In this document: in pieces, positions 33,109-41,075 of the stretch
Numbering within the stretch: the first letter of the stretch is position 1
Layout of the letters: each line of letters starts with the position of its first letter
From: a marine group bacterium Sva0996 bin134
GTDB lineage: Bacteria; Actinomycetota; Acidimicrobiia; Acidimicrobiales; Bin134
Assembly (NCBI GenBank): GCA_002239105.1
Contig: MPNQ01000008.1
Span: 1 to 64,000, forward strand
Direction of reading: 5' to 3'
Length of the DNA stretch: 64,000 nt
Position numbers and translations under genes: made by a program
Notes under the pieces: generated by a model
Databases searched by the model: none
What the model was told of the DNA's origin: nothing
Seen by the model: the letters and a program-made list of their open reading frames with translations, nothing else

Positions 33109-34206
33109 ATGCGAGCAGCACTATTGGCATCGCCGGCCTCGCCATTGGTGATGGCCGATGTCGAGTGCGTCGATCCCGGGCCGGGGCAGGTACGGGTGCA
33201 GGTCACCCACTGCGGCCTGTGCCACTCCGACCTGACCATGATCGACGCCCCCGAGATGATGACACCGATCATCTTGGGCCACGAGGCCGCTGGGATCGTC
33301 GACGCGGTGGGACCGGGTGTGGGCACCCTGGCCGAGGGTGACCATGTCATGCTGTCGCCGTTCGGCCCCTGCGGGACCTGCTACTGGTGCGTGCGGGGTG
33401 AGATGACGCTATGCGCGTCGGCGGCGTCGATGTTCATGGGAACCATGCCCGACGGCTCGATTCCGTTCTCGATGGACGGCCAGCCGGTATACCGCGGGCT
33501 GGGAGTGGCCGGTTTTGGCGAGTTGACCATGGTGGCCGCCTCTGCCGCGGTAAAGATCGATCCTGATGTGCCCCTAGAAGTAGCCGCGGTGATCGGCTGC
33601 GCCATCCAGACCGGTGTTGGCGCGGTGCTCAACACCGCCAAGGTAGAAGAAGGCGCCACCGTATTGGTGATGGGCCTGGGCGGCGTGGGCATGTCGGTGG
33701 TTCAGGGTGCCCGCCTGGCCGGGGCGTCTCGCATATTCGCTTCCGACCCAGTGGCCGATCGTCGCAACGCCGCGGTCGCGTTCGGGGCCACCGACCTGCT
33801 CGATCCGGCCGATACCGACGTCATAGCCCACGTACAGGAGGCCACCAGCGGCATCGGAGTGGACTATGCCTTCGACGCTGCCGGCGCTGGCCCGCTGGTA
33901 GAGGCCGGATTGGCTGCCACCCGCAACGGAGGCACCACGGTGATGGTCGGCGCTCCCGCCCTTGAGCACACCGTGACTATCAATCCCGCGGTCATGTACC
34001 TCACCGCCGAGAAGAAACTGCTCGGCTGCCTGTTCGGCGGCTGCAACTCTCAGCGAGAGGTCCCCCGACTGCTGGCTCTATGGCAGAACGGACGCCTCGA
34101 CCTAGAGCCTATGATCACCGCTCGCCGCCCCATCGACGAGATCAACGCCGGCCTCGACGACCTCCGAGCCAGTATCGGCATCAGAACTGTTTTCGACTTG
34201 AGCTAG
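33109..34206 (+). CDS. Zinc-dependent alcohol dehydrogenase
   Basis: 365 residues with GAGG upstream of ATG 33109. Catalytic-zinc motifs HCGLCHSDLTMID and LGHEAAGIVDAVG, structural-zinc CGTCYWCVRGEMTLC and NAD-binding VLVMGLGGVGMSVVQGARLA are present, with acidic ASDPVAD. It is about 25 percent shorter in the middle loop than the enzyme at 28684 and closer to the class-III/Rxyl_3153-type of actinobacteria. It ends the plus-strand run DLH, hydroxyacyl-CoA dehydrogenase, ADH (gaps of -4 and 19 bp), presumably one transcript. Confidence 0.92.
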   Translation: MRAALLASPASPLVMADVECVDPGPGQVRVQVTHCGLCHSDLTMIDAPEMMTPIILGHEAAGIVDAVGPGVGTLAEGDHVMLSPFGPCGTCYWCVRGEMTLCASAASMFMGTMPDGSIPFSMDGQPVYRGLGVAGFGELTMVAASAAVKIDPDVPLEVAAVIGCAIQTGVGAVLNTAKVEEGATVLVMGLGGVGMSVVQGARLAGASRIFASDPVADRRNAAVAFGATDLLDPADTDVIAHVQEATSGIGVDYAFDAAGAGPLVEAGLAATRNGGTTVMVGAPALEHTVTINPAVMYLTAEKKLLGCLFGGCNSQREVPRLLALWQNGRLDLEPMITARRPIDEINAGLDDLRASIGIRTVFDLS

Positions 34207-34229
34207 CCCCCGCCGGCGTCAACGACTGC

Positions 34230-35258
34230 TCAGCCCTGCTCGCTGAATTCTGCGGAGAACGGCAGGCGACCCCCTTCTTCTGTTGGCAAATCCAATTCAT
34301 GCGGCATTGGCTCGTTCAGTGCCTTGACGAGCAGGGCCTCCAAGTCGTCCAACGAGCCAACCGGTGTCGCTCCGAAATGCTCCAAGCGTTCATTGCCGGG
34401 GCCTTCCCCCGACCCTCGCCATACAGCCACCGATCCGTATCCATGTTTGAGGGCTTCGACTGCCCCGGCCCATGTACCGCCGGATTCCTCGTCGCTGGCC
34501 ACAACCAGCGTCAAGAAGGAACCAGCGTAGATGAGCTTGTTCCTGCCCATGGCTGTTCCCGTGGTGAACCGGGCATCGGGGCGGTAGGGCGTACACAACA
34601 GAGCTTGACTGTTGAGAACAGCGCGTCTGGTCTCCGGTCGCTTGAGCTGACGCTCCATTGAATCGGCCAGAAAACCGACCGTTGTGCCCGCTGCCGATTG
34701 CTCATCGATAGCGGCGTTCATCGCCAGCTGATCCACTCCACGGGCACCCCCGGACACCACCGGCAATCCCAGATGGGCAGCCAACCGGGCCGCATCTTTG
34801 GCTACAACAGCGCCATCTTTGTCGATGTCCCGGCTTCCGACGACTCCGAGACCTGGACGGTCCAGCAGCTCAAGCGGGCCGGCGGCGTGCAACACCACCG
34901 GAGCCTTCTCCTTTAGTCGACGCCGAAATAGGCGTGGATAGAGCTCATCAAAGGGAGTGAGGGTGTGGATGCCCGACTGCCGCAAGCGGTCTAACTCGAA
35001 TGCCATTGCTGTCGCCCTGAGCAGAAGGGAGTTGATCCGGGCAGCCATCTCCCCAGTAAGTCCGTCGACTTGGCAAAGCACCTCGGGGGGTTGTTCCAGC
35101 AGCAAACGGGGTTGGTGTGCCAGCTCAGGCTGTTTCCAGTACTCCGAGGCCGACAGCGGCTTCACCCCGTCTGACACCAACCTGCTGGTCATCAGCACCG
35201 CCACCAAAGAGTCCGGATTGGCTTGGCCTCCCCATCCAATGCGCCCAACTTCAGCCAC
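34230..35258 (-). CDS. DprA/Smf-like DNA-processing protein
   Basis: 342 residues from GTG 35258, overlapping the RecQ stop by 8 bp; ATG 35192 is a later alternative. A DprA-like Rossmann fold is evident: GIHTLTPFDELYPRLFRRRL, GLGVVGSRDIDKDGAVVAKD (G-S-R), LPVVSGGARGVDQLAMNAAI (S-G-G/L-A-x-G-I/V-D) and AGTTVGFLADSMER, matching the G-T-I-A-V-L-G of DprA. Classical DprA loads RecA onto incoming single-stranded DNA; Smf-like proteins are also used in anti-phage systems as nucleotide or DNA sensors. Being fused in operon to a RecQ helicase with a ComF-like domain, a role in processing foreign or damaged DNA is likely. Confidence 0.82.
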   Translation of the reverse strand: MAEVGRIGWGGQANPDSLVAVLMTSRLVSDGVKPLSASEYWKQPELAHQPRLLLEQPPEVLCQVDGLTGEMAARINSLLLRATAMAFELDRLRQSGIHTLTPFDELYPRLFRRRLKEKAPVVLHAAGPLELLDRPGLGVVGSRDIDKDGAVVAKDAARLAAHLGLPVVSGGARGVDQLAMNAAIDEQSAAGTTVGFLADSMERQLKRPETRRAVLNSQALLCTPYRPDARFTTGTAMGRNKLIYAGSFLTLVVASDEESGGTWAGAVEALKHGYGSVAVWRGSGEGPGNERLEHFGATPVGSLDDLEALLVKALNEPMPHELDLPTEEGGRLPFSAEFSEQG

Positions 35259-37329
35259 GAGACGACCTGCCCGCTGTGTCCGCCAAAGCGAATGGGTACA
35301 CCGGACCTGCGCCAGCACCCTTGAGTTGGTCTGCGATCACCGTGAGAGTCCATCGCGAGTCCACGACGTCGTCCACCAGCAAGACTGGCCCAGAACTGAC
35401 CGCGGGACTGACTTGGAAAGCGTCTTTCACATTCGTGTGCTGCTGAGTGCTGTTCTGCATGAACTTCTGCGGTTGAGCGTCCTGCACTTTGACGACCGCA
35501 TCATGGCACGGCAGACCCATTCGCTGGGCGATGCGGTGTGCAAAATCTCGAACGAGCGCCCGGCGAGCACGAGAGGGAACATAGGCCACCCATGTCGGTG
35601 CCGGGTCTGGCCGCCAACGGTTCAAGATCAGATCCACCGCAGCCTCAACCAGCTCGTCATCGAACTTCCCCTCGGCTTTGCCCTGCTGTACCAGAGCGCC
35701 CCATCCTCCGTCGCCCCACAGTGCAAGCACGCGACCTGGTTCGTATCGCCGGTCTTCGGAGATTCTCCCCTCACCTGGGATCTGCTTGCGGGGTTCAATT
35801 GCGAGCTCCGTTCCTCGAAGAAAGTCGACTGCGGCCTGCACTTTCCCCGCATTGACCACCAACTCCGTGCTGGCTGAGCGGCAGTTATCGCAAAGGCCGC
35901 AGGGCTGAGGTTGGGAGTCATCCAAGAAGCTCCTGAGCAGGCCCATGCGACACTCATCGGTGTTCAAATAGTCATTCATTTGAGCCTGCTCAGTCCGGCG
36001 CTGGGATGCGACATCGTCTACCCGGTCTCGGTCGTAGGTCCACGGGAGCGGCGTTCGCTGCCAGCCAGCATTGACACGCTCGACCGCGCCTTCAACTTCC
36101 AGGATCTTCAAGAGTTGCTGAAGCCGTTGGTGGCGAATGTTGACGGCGCGTTCGAGGTCCGTGAGCCTCATGGGACCGGCGACCTGTTCGAGCAGGTCGA
36201 GTATCTCAGTGGCTTGACCGGCGGTGGGAAACGCTGAGTCGATGAAGTAGTTCTGAATGTCAGTGTCCTCGTAGCCCTGGAGCAGGATGCCCTGCGATTC
36301 AGGCAGGGCGCGACCAGCGCGGCCGACCTGTTGGTAGTAGGCGATGGGGGAGCCGGGAGACTGGTAGTGGATGACAAACGACAGGTCAGGCTTGTCGAAG
36401 CCCATACCCAGTGCAGAGGTTGCCACGACCACTTTCACCTGATTCCCAAGTAGCTGGTCCTCGACTTCGAGGCGGACATCCTCGTCAGCCATCCCCGAGT
36501 AAGCGACGGCGTTGATGCCTTGCGAGGTAAGCCAGTCAGCTACTCGATTCGTATCGCGGACAGTGAGGCAATAGACGATGCCGGTGCCTGGAAGATGGGG
36601 AATCATCTCAGCCAACCAGGCCAGGCGTTTCTGCTGGGGCGCTTGCTTGTAGACGCTGAGGCTCAAACCCTCGCGACCCAACGGACCTCGAATGCGCGTC
36701 AGGTCAGGGCCGAGTTGCTCGGCTACATCATCTACGACCCGATCATTTGCGGTCGCAGTGCAGCCCAAAACCGGAATGCCCCGAGGGAGCAGATTCAAGA
36801 CCGCCTTGATTCGCCGGTAGTCGGGGCGGAAGTCGTGGCCCCAGTCGGAAATGCAGTGGACCTCGTCGATCACCAGCAGGCCGCCGCGCTGGGTTGCTAC
36901 AGGAAGACATTCGGCGTGGAACTCGCGGTTGGCCAGCCGCTCTGGCGAGATCAAAAGAACATCAATCTGGTCAGCGGCGATGTCAGCGTAGACCGCCTCC
37001 CATTCCTCCTGGTTGGAGCTGTTTATGGTCGTTGCCCGTACCCCCATACGCACTGCGGCCTCGATCTGGTTCCGCATCAGCGCCAGCAGGGGAGATACCA
37101 ACAGAGTGGGGCCAGCGCCGCGGTCTCGCAGGAGGCGAGTGGCAATGAAATAGACCGCGCTCTTTCCCCAACCAGTTCGCTGAACCAAGAGCACCCTTTT
37201 TCGCCGCAAGACCAGTTGTTCAATGGCTTCTAACTGTCCGGGGTGAAAAGCAGACGACTGATTGGCCGTCAGCGCTCGCAGGCAATCTTGGGCTTCAGCG
37301 GCAAGATTCTCTGCTTGCTGGTTGGACAT
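35251..37329 (-). CDS. RecQ-family helicase fused to a ComF-like phosphoribosyltransferase
   Basis: 692 residues. RecQ core: Walker A QRTGWGKS (residues 50-57), DEVHCISDWGHDF (155-167, DEVH box plus aromatic loop), motif III GCTATAN, motif VI QQVGRAGR (333-340). Zinc site C460-x16-C477-x2-C480-x2-C483. The C-terminus (about 575-692) is a PRTase domain, with the PRPP loop VLLVDDVVDSRWT (649-661) and VAYVPSRARRALVRDFAHRI, the ComFC-like segment. No HRDC domain is seen. RecQ unwinds 3'-tailed DNA; the PRTase-type domain of ComF proteins is linked with transformation. The gene overlaps the DprA-like gene, and 18 bp upstream is alkB. Confidence 0.88.
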   Translation of the reverse strand: MSNQQAENLAAEAQDCLRALTANQSSAFHPGQLEAIEQLVLRRKRVLLVQRTGWGKSAVYFIATRLLRDRGAGPTLLVSPLLALMRNQIEAAVRMGVRATTINSSNQEEWEAVYADIAADQIDVLLISPERLANREFHAECLPVATQRGGLLVIDEVHCISDWGHDFRPDYRRIKAVLNLLPRGIPVLGCTATANDRVVDDVAEQLGPDLTRIRGPLGREGLSLSVYKQAPQQKRLAWLAEMIPHLPGTGIVYCLTVRDTNRVADWLTSQGINAVAYSGMADEDVRLEVEDQLLGNQVKVVVATSALGMGFDKPDLSFVIHYQSPGSPIAYYQQVGRAGRALPESQGILLQGYEDTDIQNYFIDSAFPTAGQATEILDLLEQVAGPMRLTDLERAVNIRHQRLQQLLKILEVEGAVERVNAGWQRTPLPWTYDRDRVDDVASQRRTEQAQMNDYLNTDECRMGLLRSFLDDSQPQPCGLCDNCRSASTELVVNAGKVQAAVDFLRGTELAIEPRKQIPGEGRISEDRRYEPGRVLALWGDGGWGALVQQGKAEGKFDDELVEAAVDLILNRWRPDPAPTWVAYVPSRARRALVRDFAHRIAQRMGLPCHDAVVKVQDAQPQKFMQNSTQQHTNVKDAFQVSPAVSSGPVLLVDDVVDSRWTLTVIADQLKGAGAGPVYPFALADTAGRSSRG

Positions 37330-37347
37330 TTTCGGAGACTCCCTTTG

Positions 37348-37980
37348 TCAGTCGTCGTGGCGGAAGGTGAGGCTGAGACGGGGAGGAGTAGGGCGGGCGA
37401 GCTTGGGGACGGCGTGCTCAAAGCGATGCTGGCAGGTTCCGCCCATCACCAGGAGGTCGCCGGAGCCGAGCACGAAGCGGCGGGACCGGCCACCGCCGAG
37501 GGGTCTGAGTAAGAAAGGGCGGGCCGCGCCGAGGGATAGCAGGCCGACGATGGGGTGGTGTTTGACCCTTCCGATCTTGTCGGCATGCCAGGCCACACTG
37601 TCGCGCTCGTGGCGGTAGAGGTTGATACCGACCCGGGCAAACGCCTTCTGGTAGTGAGTGCTCAACTTGGCGGCGACATCGGCGATGACGGGGACCGCCG
37701 AGCCCAATTGGTTGGCGGGGAGGTGGGCCGATAGTCGGGGCACGTTGACCATGTTGTCGTACATGGGCCGCCGCTCGGTGAACAGGGGCACAGTGGCCAC
37801 CACGGTGTCCAGCAGGGTGTCACCGCCCCGCACGAATCCGGTCATGGTGTCGACCCAGGCCTTGTCGCCCAGGTCCACCCGCTTCACGGCCAACTCCAGC
37901 GCGATCGGCTCCTGCACGCTCCACAACGCGGGTTGGGCGATGCCATTGCAAGGCCGAGGTGACACGAGTGCATCCGACAT
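37348..37980 (-). CDS. AlkB-like 2-oxoglutarate/Fe(II) dioxygenase
   Basis: 210 residues. The iron ligands His132-x-Asp134 (SVAWHADK) and His189 (FEHAV), the 2-oxoglutarate Arg201 and neighbouring Arg207 (RLSLTFR), the substrate-loop pattern RPMYDNMVNVPRLSAHLP and INLYRHERD are all intact. It matches bacterial AlkB family proteins of the ALKBH2/3 branch type, which remove alkyl groups from single-stranded DNA or RNA bases. It precedes recQ-PRTase by 18 bp and follows the J-domain gene at 53 bp in the same orientation, giving a likely DNA-repair operon. Confidence 0.9.
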   Translation of the reverse strand: MSDALVSPRPCNGIAQPALWSVQEPIALELAVKRVDLGDKAWVDTMTGFVRGGDTLLDTVVATVPLFTERRPMYDNMVNVPRLSAHLPANQLGSAVPVIADVAAKLSTHYQKAFARVGINLYRHERDSVAWHADKIGRVKHHPIVGLLSLGAARPFLLRPLGGGRSRRFVLGSGDLLVMGGTCQHRFEHAVPKLARPTPPRLSLTFRHDD

Positions 37981-38033
37981 GGGCCAATCACTCTATTGAC
38001 GGCCAGTGACAGTTTGGCTGGTGTGGGTGAACC

Positions 38034-38579
38034 TCAGATCGATCTGCTGTTGATCAGTCGCACCAATTGGGCGACCACTTGGCCAATAGGTGGCGCTTGT
38101 CCACTGGCGAGCGGATCGAGGGTGAATTCCACCTGGGTTTCACGTTGGCGCGATCCGGAGACTGGATTCGCCTGCACGGTGGCGGCCAGTTGGCACACAA
38201 CGCCGTTGTCGGCCGTGAACGTCACCTGCACCATGCCGATGTCGTGGTCGATGTAGCTCACCTCGCCCAGATGGTGACCGGCTTCCACCAACCGGGCGAA
38301 CACATCACCGGGTGGGAGCAGCAAGGTCATGCTGTCGTCGCCCTTATCGGTGACGGAAGGGGCTGGTTGAGGCGGGGGAGTGGGCTTCGGAGCCTTGGGC
38401 GGCTCAGCACCGGCCCGCTGGAGCCAGTGGTAGGCCTCGGTAATGCGGGCCGCCGCTGCGGTGCTGCCCCCCACATCGGGGTGGGCCTGGCGGATCAGCG
38501 CACGATAGGCCCGGTTGATGTCGTCGGCTCGTGCCCACGTCTCCAGCCCCAGCGTTCGCAGCGCCCGCTCCCGGTTCAC
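38034..38579 (-). CDS. J-domain (DnaJ-like) protein with unknown C-terminal domain
   Basis: 181 residues. A short J domain fills residues 1-55: MNRERALRTLGLETWARADD, INRAYRALIRQAHPDVGGST, with the Hsp70-stimulating His-Pro-Asp at 33-35. A Pro-rich linker (KAPKPTPPPQPAP) leads to a domain of about 95 residues (LPPGDVFARLVEAGHHLGEV; DIGMVQVTFTADNGVVCQL; QVEFTLDPLASG) that I do not recognise. It heads the minus-strand run J-protein, AlkB, RecQ-PRTase, DprA. A J domain could recruit DnaK to an assembly in that group, but this is inference from position. Confidence 0.85.
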   Translation of the reverse strand: MNRERALRTLGLETWARADDINRAYRALIRQAHPDVGGSTAAAARITEAYHWLQRAGAEPPKAPKPTPPPQPAPSVTDKGDDSMTLLLPPGDVFARLVEAGHHLGEVSYIDHDIGMVQVTFTADNGVVCQLAATVQANPVSGSRQRETQVEFTLDPLASGQAPPIGQVVAQLVRLINSRSI

Positions 38580-38650
38580 CCCACCACGGTAGGGCGTGGG
38601 CCGACCCTCAATCCTCGGTGAGGAAGTCCACGATGGTGGGACCTAGGCCA

Positions 38651-38693
38651 AAACTGGTCACTATCTGGTCATTCCACCAGTTTGTACTATACA
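38651..38693. promoter_or_regulatory. Operator/promoter region of the Phd-PIN toxin-antitoxin operon
   Basis: AAACTGGT (38651-38658) is mirrored by ACCAGTTT (38676-38683); CTGGTCA is repeated directly at 38654 and 38665; and TGTA-CTA-TACA (38683-38693) is a perfect short dyad. The strip is AT-rich against its surroundings and lies 38-80 bp before the antitoxin start. Autorepression by the antitoxin-toxin complex at these dyads is inferred from the family. Confidence 0.45.
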
Positions 38694-38731
38694 TTATCAT
38701 TGCTTCTCTTTGCCTGACTTTGGAGCCAAGC

Positions 38732-39043
38732 ATGTCCACTGCCAGCCCCAGGACAATCCCTGCGGGAGAGTTCAAAACTCGCTGCCTGTCATTGATGGAC
38801 ACAGTGCGGAATACCGGCGAGGAGATCGTCATCACCAAACACGGACATCCGGTGGCTCGGCTCGTTCCCATCTATGGGACAGCAGAGGTTCCTGAACTGT
38901 TTGGCTCGTGTCGGGGGGAGATCACTGTACACGGAGATATTGTCGCCGCCCCTCCCCTCGATGAGGGCTGGAAGCGGGATTGGATGGCCCAGTGGGCGAA
39001 GTGGTTGGAGAAGCCCGTTGCCTCTGAGACCCATGAGGCCTGA
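38732..39043 (+). CDS. Phd/YefM-family antitoxin
   Basis: 103 residues from ATG 38732 (GGAG 6 nt upstream). The DNA-binding N-terminus is typical: RTIPAGEFKTRCLSLMDTVR, EEIVITKHGHPVARLVPI, i.e. the Phd/YefM fold that dimerises and binds the operator. The C-terminal part (ITVHGDIVAAPPLDEGWKRD; WLEKPVASETHEA) would wrap the toxin. The antitoxin is first in the operon, 21 bp ahead of a PIN-domain toxin. Palindromes upstream (38651-38693) are probable operators. Confidence 0.88.
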   Translation: MSTASPRTIPAGEFKTRCLSLMDTVRNTGEEIVITKHGHPVARLVPIYGTAEVPELFGSCRGEITVHGDIVAAPPLDEGWKRDWMAQWAKWLEKPVASETHEA

Positions 39044-39064
39044 GGTCCCAAAGAGCCTCGCCTC

Positions 39065-39478
39065 ATGATCTTGATGGATACCCATGTGCTGGTATGGCTG
39101 CTTGACGGGGATCGTCGCCTTCATCCCAATGCCGTTGATGCAATGCAATTCTCGCTTCAACAGCAGAGGCTGTTTGTGAGTGCTGCGACCTATGGCGAGC
39201 TCGCTCTGTTGGAGTCAAGCGGGGCCATCGACTTCAGGGTGGGCTTGGACATCTGGCGGACCCGGCGCATGGAGAGCGGCATCAGGGAGATTCCGGTAAA
39301 CGGCGAGATGTTCATGCTGTCTGAACGCCTGCTGGAATTGAGTGCACCCCCCGACCCCTATGACCGGCGAATAATGGCCGCGGCCATGGTGAGGGGTATG
39401 CAACTCGCTACCGCCGACCAGGCCATCCTCGGATGGGACGGCCATCTCGACAGGCTGGACGTCACCGTCCGCAGATGA
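39065..39478 (+). CDS. PIN-domain toxin (VapC-like)
   Basis: 137 residues. Acidic residues of the PIN RNase site are present: MILMDTHVLVWLLDG (first Asp), ATYGELALLESSGAI (Glu), PDPYDRRIMAAAMVRGM (third Asp) and LATADQAILGW (fourth Asp), matching the Mg2+-dependent ribonuclease set. It pairs with the Phd-like antitoxin at 38732. PIN toxins cut tRNA or rRNA when released. The combination PIN with a Phd/YefM rather than VapB antitoxin is common in actinobacteria. Confidence 0.9.
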   Translation: MILMDTHVLVWLLDGDRRLHPNAVDAMQFSLQQQRLFVSAATYGELALLESSGAIDFRVGLDIWRTRRMESGIREIPVNGEMFMLSERLLELSAPPDPYDRRIMAAAMVRGMQLATADQAILGWDGHLDRLDVTVRR

Positions 39479-39636
39479 GCAGGTCGTAGCGGTTACAGCG
39501 GCAGCCGGTCATCTCTGCATACATCATCGAATACCGCTGGCACCAGCCCAAACTGTCTACACTGACCTCTGTCGGGACCTCCGGCGGAGGTTGTGCACCC
39601 ATCCCACAGCCCACGAGCAGTGTGAAAGGAAGCAGC

Positions 39637-39915
39637 ATGCCATCTGTGGATGAGGATCTCACCAATATGTTCTTGGCAATAGCCGGAGTTGGGGAAGGTC
39701 GCCTTACGCTTGCCGAGGCGGTGGCCGAGATCAAAACGATCTGCAACAGCCGTCCGCTTCTGCCTGACGGTGGAGATGACTACTTGCAAGTTCAGAAAGT
39801 CCTCGACCTCCCTTTGCCTGCCGATGATGAAGGGATAGAAGTCCGATGCGAGAGCCTTAGCTATGAGACCGCTCTCATCAACCTCTGCCGGGGGGAGGCG
39901 AGGGGGCAACTCTGA
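39637..39915 (+). CDS. Small hypothetical protein
   Basis: 92 residues from ATG 39637, preceded by AAGGAAG at about 8 nt; GTG 39622 is a weaker start. Predicted helical N-terminus (VDEDLTNMFLAIAGVGEGRL; TLAEAVAEIKTICNS) and an acidic C-terminus (VLDLPLPADDEGIEVRCESL). No signal peptide or membrane segment and no family recognised. It lies 158 bp after the PIN toxin; the space between holds no other supported gene. The opposite strand also has a short open frame, discussed among rejected items. Confidence 0.5.
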   Translation: MPSVDEDLTNMFLAIAGVGEGRLTLAEAVAEIKTICNSRPLLPDGGDDYLQVQKVLDLPLPADDEGIEVRCESLSYETALINLCRGEARGQL

Positions 39916-40003
39916 CCCTGGCCGCACGGGCAGCGTTAGCGGCAACAATGACCAAATCCGCCGAGTCCGGACAACCAGTCAACCACGACTGAGGAGGTTC
40001 CCC

Positions 40004-40732
40004 GTGACGAAACCCTTTGCCCTCTTCACCACCGCCCTCCTGATGGCGGTCCTGTCCACTGGCCTGGTGCAGGCCTCGGGCAGGTGGGATAACCACTCCC
40101 GAGCCCAACTCGTGGAAGAGATCGAAGCGCGGGACACGCTCATCGGTGCGCAGGAGAGCCTGATGAATGTGTACCGCTGCCAGTTCGGGGTGGATGTCGA
40201 TGTGGTGCCCGGAGGGTGCAGCAACGGGAAGCCCGCGACTGACAGCACGACCCCTTCCCAGCCAAATACAGATGCAAGAGTTCCCTCGCTCACGGTGAGC
40301 CAATCTGCCGCTGGCTACAGGCAACCGTGTCTGACGACGACAGGGTGCAGCCTCGACTATTTCAGCGTTCCCACGAACCAGTTTCTCGAAGTCGGGGAGG
40401 ACATCGCCCCAGGCAAATGGAACCTCGGTGAGCGCTTCAGTCCGTCGTGCGGTGTTTATAGGTTCAACACCGCCATCGACTCGCACCCATTCTACGGTCT
40501 AGGCAGCGGCAATAGGGGGAACGTAGAAGCTGACTACTTGCATGAGTTCCGGCCACGGTTCCTTATCCAACAGCCGTCTGGAGCTTACCGGTGGCATCCA
40601 GCAGTGATAGAGGAGCATGACTTCTTCACCGGCGGCGTCAGATGGCCGGACGTAGCCACCTTCACCATTGAGGAGTCCGACTACATGGTAGTGATAAAGA
40701 CCGGCTCAGGCCGGATCGACCGCGGTTGTTGA
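40004..40732 (+). CDS. Secreted hypothetical protein
   Basis: 242 residues from GTG 40004, 6 nt after a strong GAGGAGG. Signal peptide VTKPFALFTTALLMAVLSTG followed by LVQASG (cleavage near residue 27). A short coiled-coil-like region (RAQLVEEIEARDTLIGAQES) is followed by a Ser/Thr/Pro linker and a C-terminal domain with Cys pairs (YRQPCLTTTGCSLDYFSV; SPSCGVYRFN; GRIDRGC). VGEDIAPGKWNLGERF resembles a repeat found in secreted actinobacterial proteins where G-x-D-I-x-P-G-x-W opens a domain. Function unknown; likely extracellular. Confidence 0.7.
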   Translation: MTKPFALFTTALLMAVLSTGLVQASGRWDNHSRAQLVEEIEARDTLIGAQESLMNVYRCQFGVDVDVVPGGCSNGKPATDSTTPSQPNTDARVPSLTVSQSAAGYRQPCLTTTGCSLDYFSVPTNQFLEVGEDIAPGKWNLGERFSPSCGVYRFNTAIDSHPFYGLGSGNRGNVEADYLHEFRPRFLIQQPSGAYRWHPAVIEEHDFFTGGVRWPDVATFTIEESDYMVVIKTGSGRIDRGC

Positions 40733-40749
40733 ACCTGGGGCTGCTTGTT

Positions 40750-40875
40750 TCAAGCAACCAACTTCGCCACGTCGGTTTCCAGCAGGTTGTCATTGCTCTT
40801 CACGAATCGAGTGATCGTGTCCACACACGCCTCGTCGAGCAATTCCACCCGCTTGGGGTCTAGCGGTTCAGCCAA
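40750..40875 (-). CDS. Possible 41-residue gene downstream of hicA
   Basis: From TTG 40875, overlapping the end of hicA by 16 bp in another frame, the strand reads MAEPLDPKRVELLDEACVDT and ends ETDVAKLVA. The amino-acid make-up is helix-forming and protein-like, but there is no strong ribosome site, so it may be a relic or a third gene of the HicBA unit. Confidence 0.25.
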   Translation of the reverse strand: MAEPLDPKRVELLDEACVDTITRFVKSNDNLLETDVAKLVA

Positions 40876-41075
40876 TCTTTTCTTGTGTAGCCGGCTTGTT
40901 TGAGAAGTCGCAACAGAAATGGGCCAGCGATCTCACTGTCCCCGGGGATGATCTGTCTATGAGCCCCTTTGACCATGTACTCGTGATGGCCGCCGCTGTG
41001 AGGGCCGTTCCAGCCGCGTTCGCTCAGGAATCTGATGAACTCGCGACGGGTGGCCGGAGAGATCCGGCGGCTCAT
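40860..41075 (-). CDS. hicA: HicA-family mRNA interferase toxin
   Basis: 71 residues. The double-stranded-RNA-binding-like HicA fold is seen with REFIRFLSERGWNGPHSGGH and HEYMVKGAHRQIIPGDSEIA, including the His of the G-S/G-H-x-x-(Y/F) motif needed for RNA cleavage, and GPFLLRLLKQAGYTRKDWL at the C-terminus. Its ATG overlaps the antitoxin stop (ATGA), so translation is coupled with antitoxin first, the reverse of the E. coli hicAB order but common elsewhere. Confidence 0.88.
   Translation of the reverse strand: MSRRISPATRREFIRFLSERGWNGPHSGGHHEYMVKGAHRQIIPGDSEIAGPFLLRLLKQAGYTRKDWLNR

Noticed and set aside
39465..39638. Minus-strand small Cys-rich lipoprotein (MLLPFTLLVGCGMG)
   Set aside because: Lipobox-like start but no basic head and no ribosome site; its ATG shares bases with the better supported plus-strand start at 39637.
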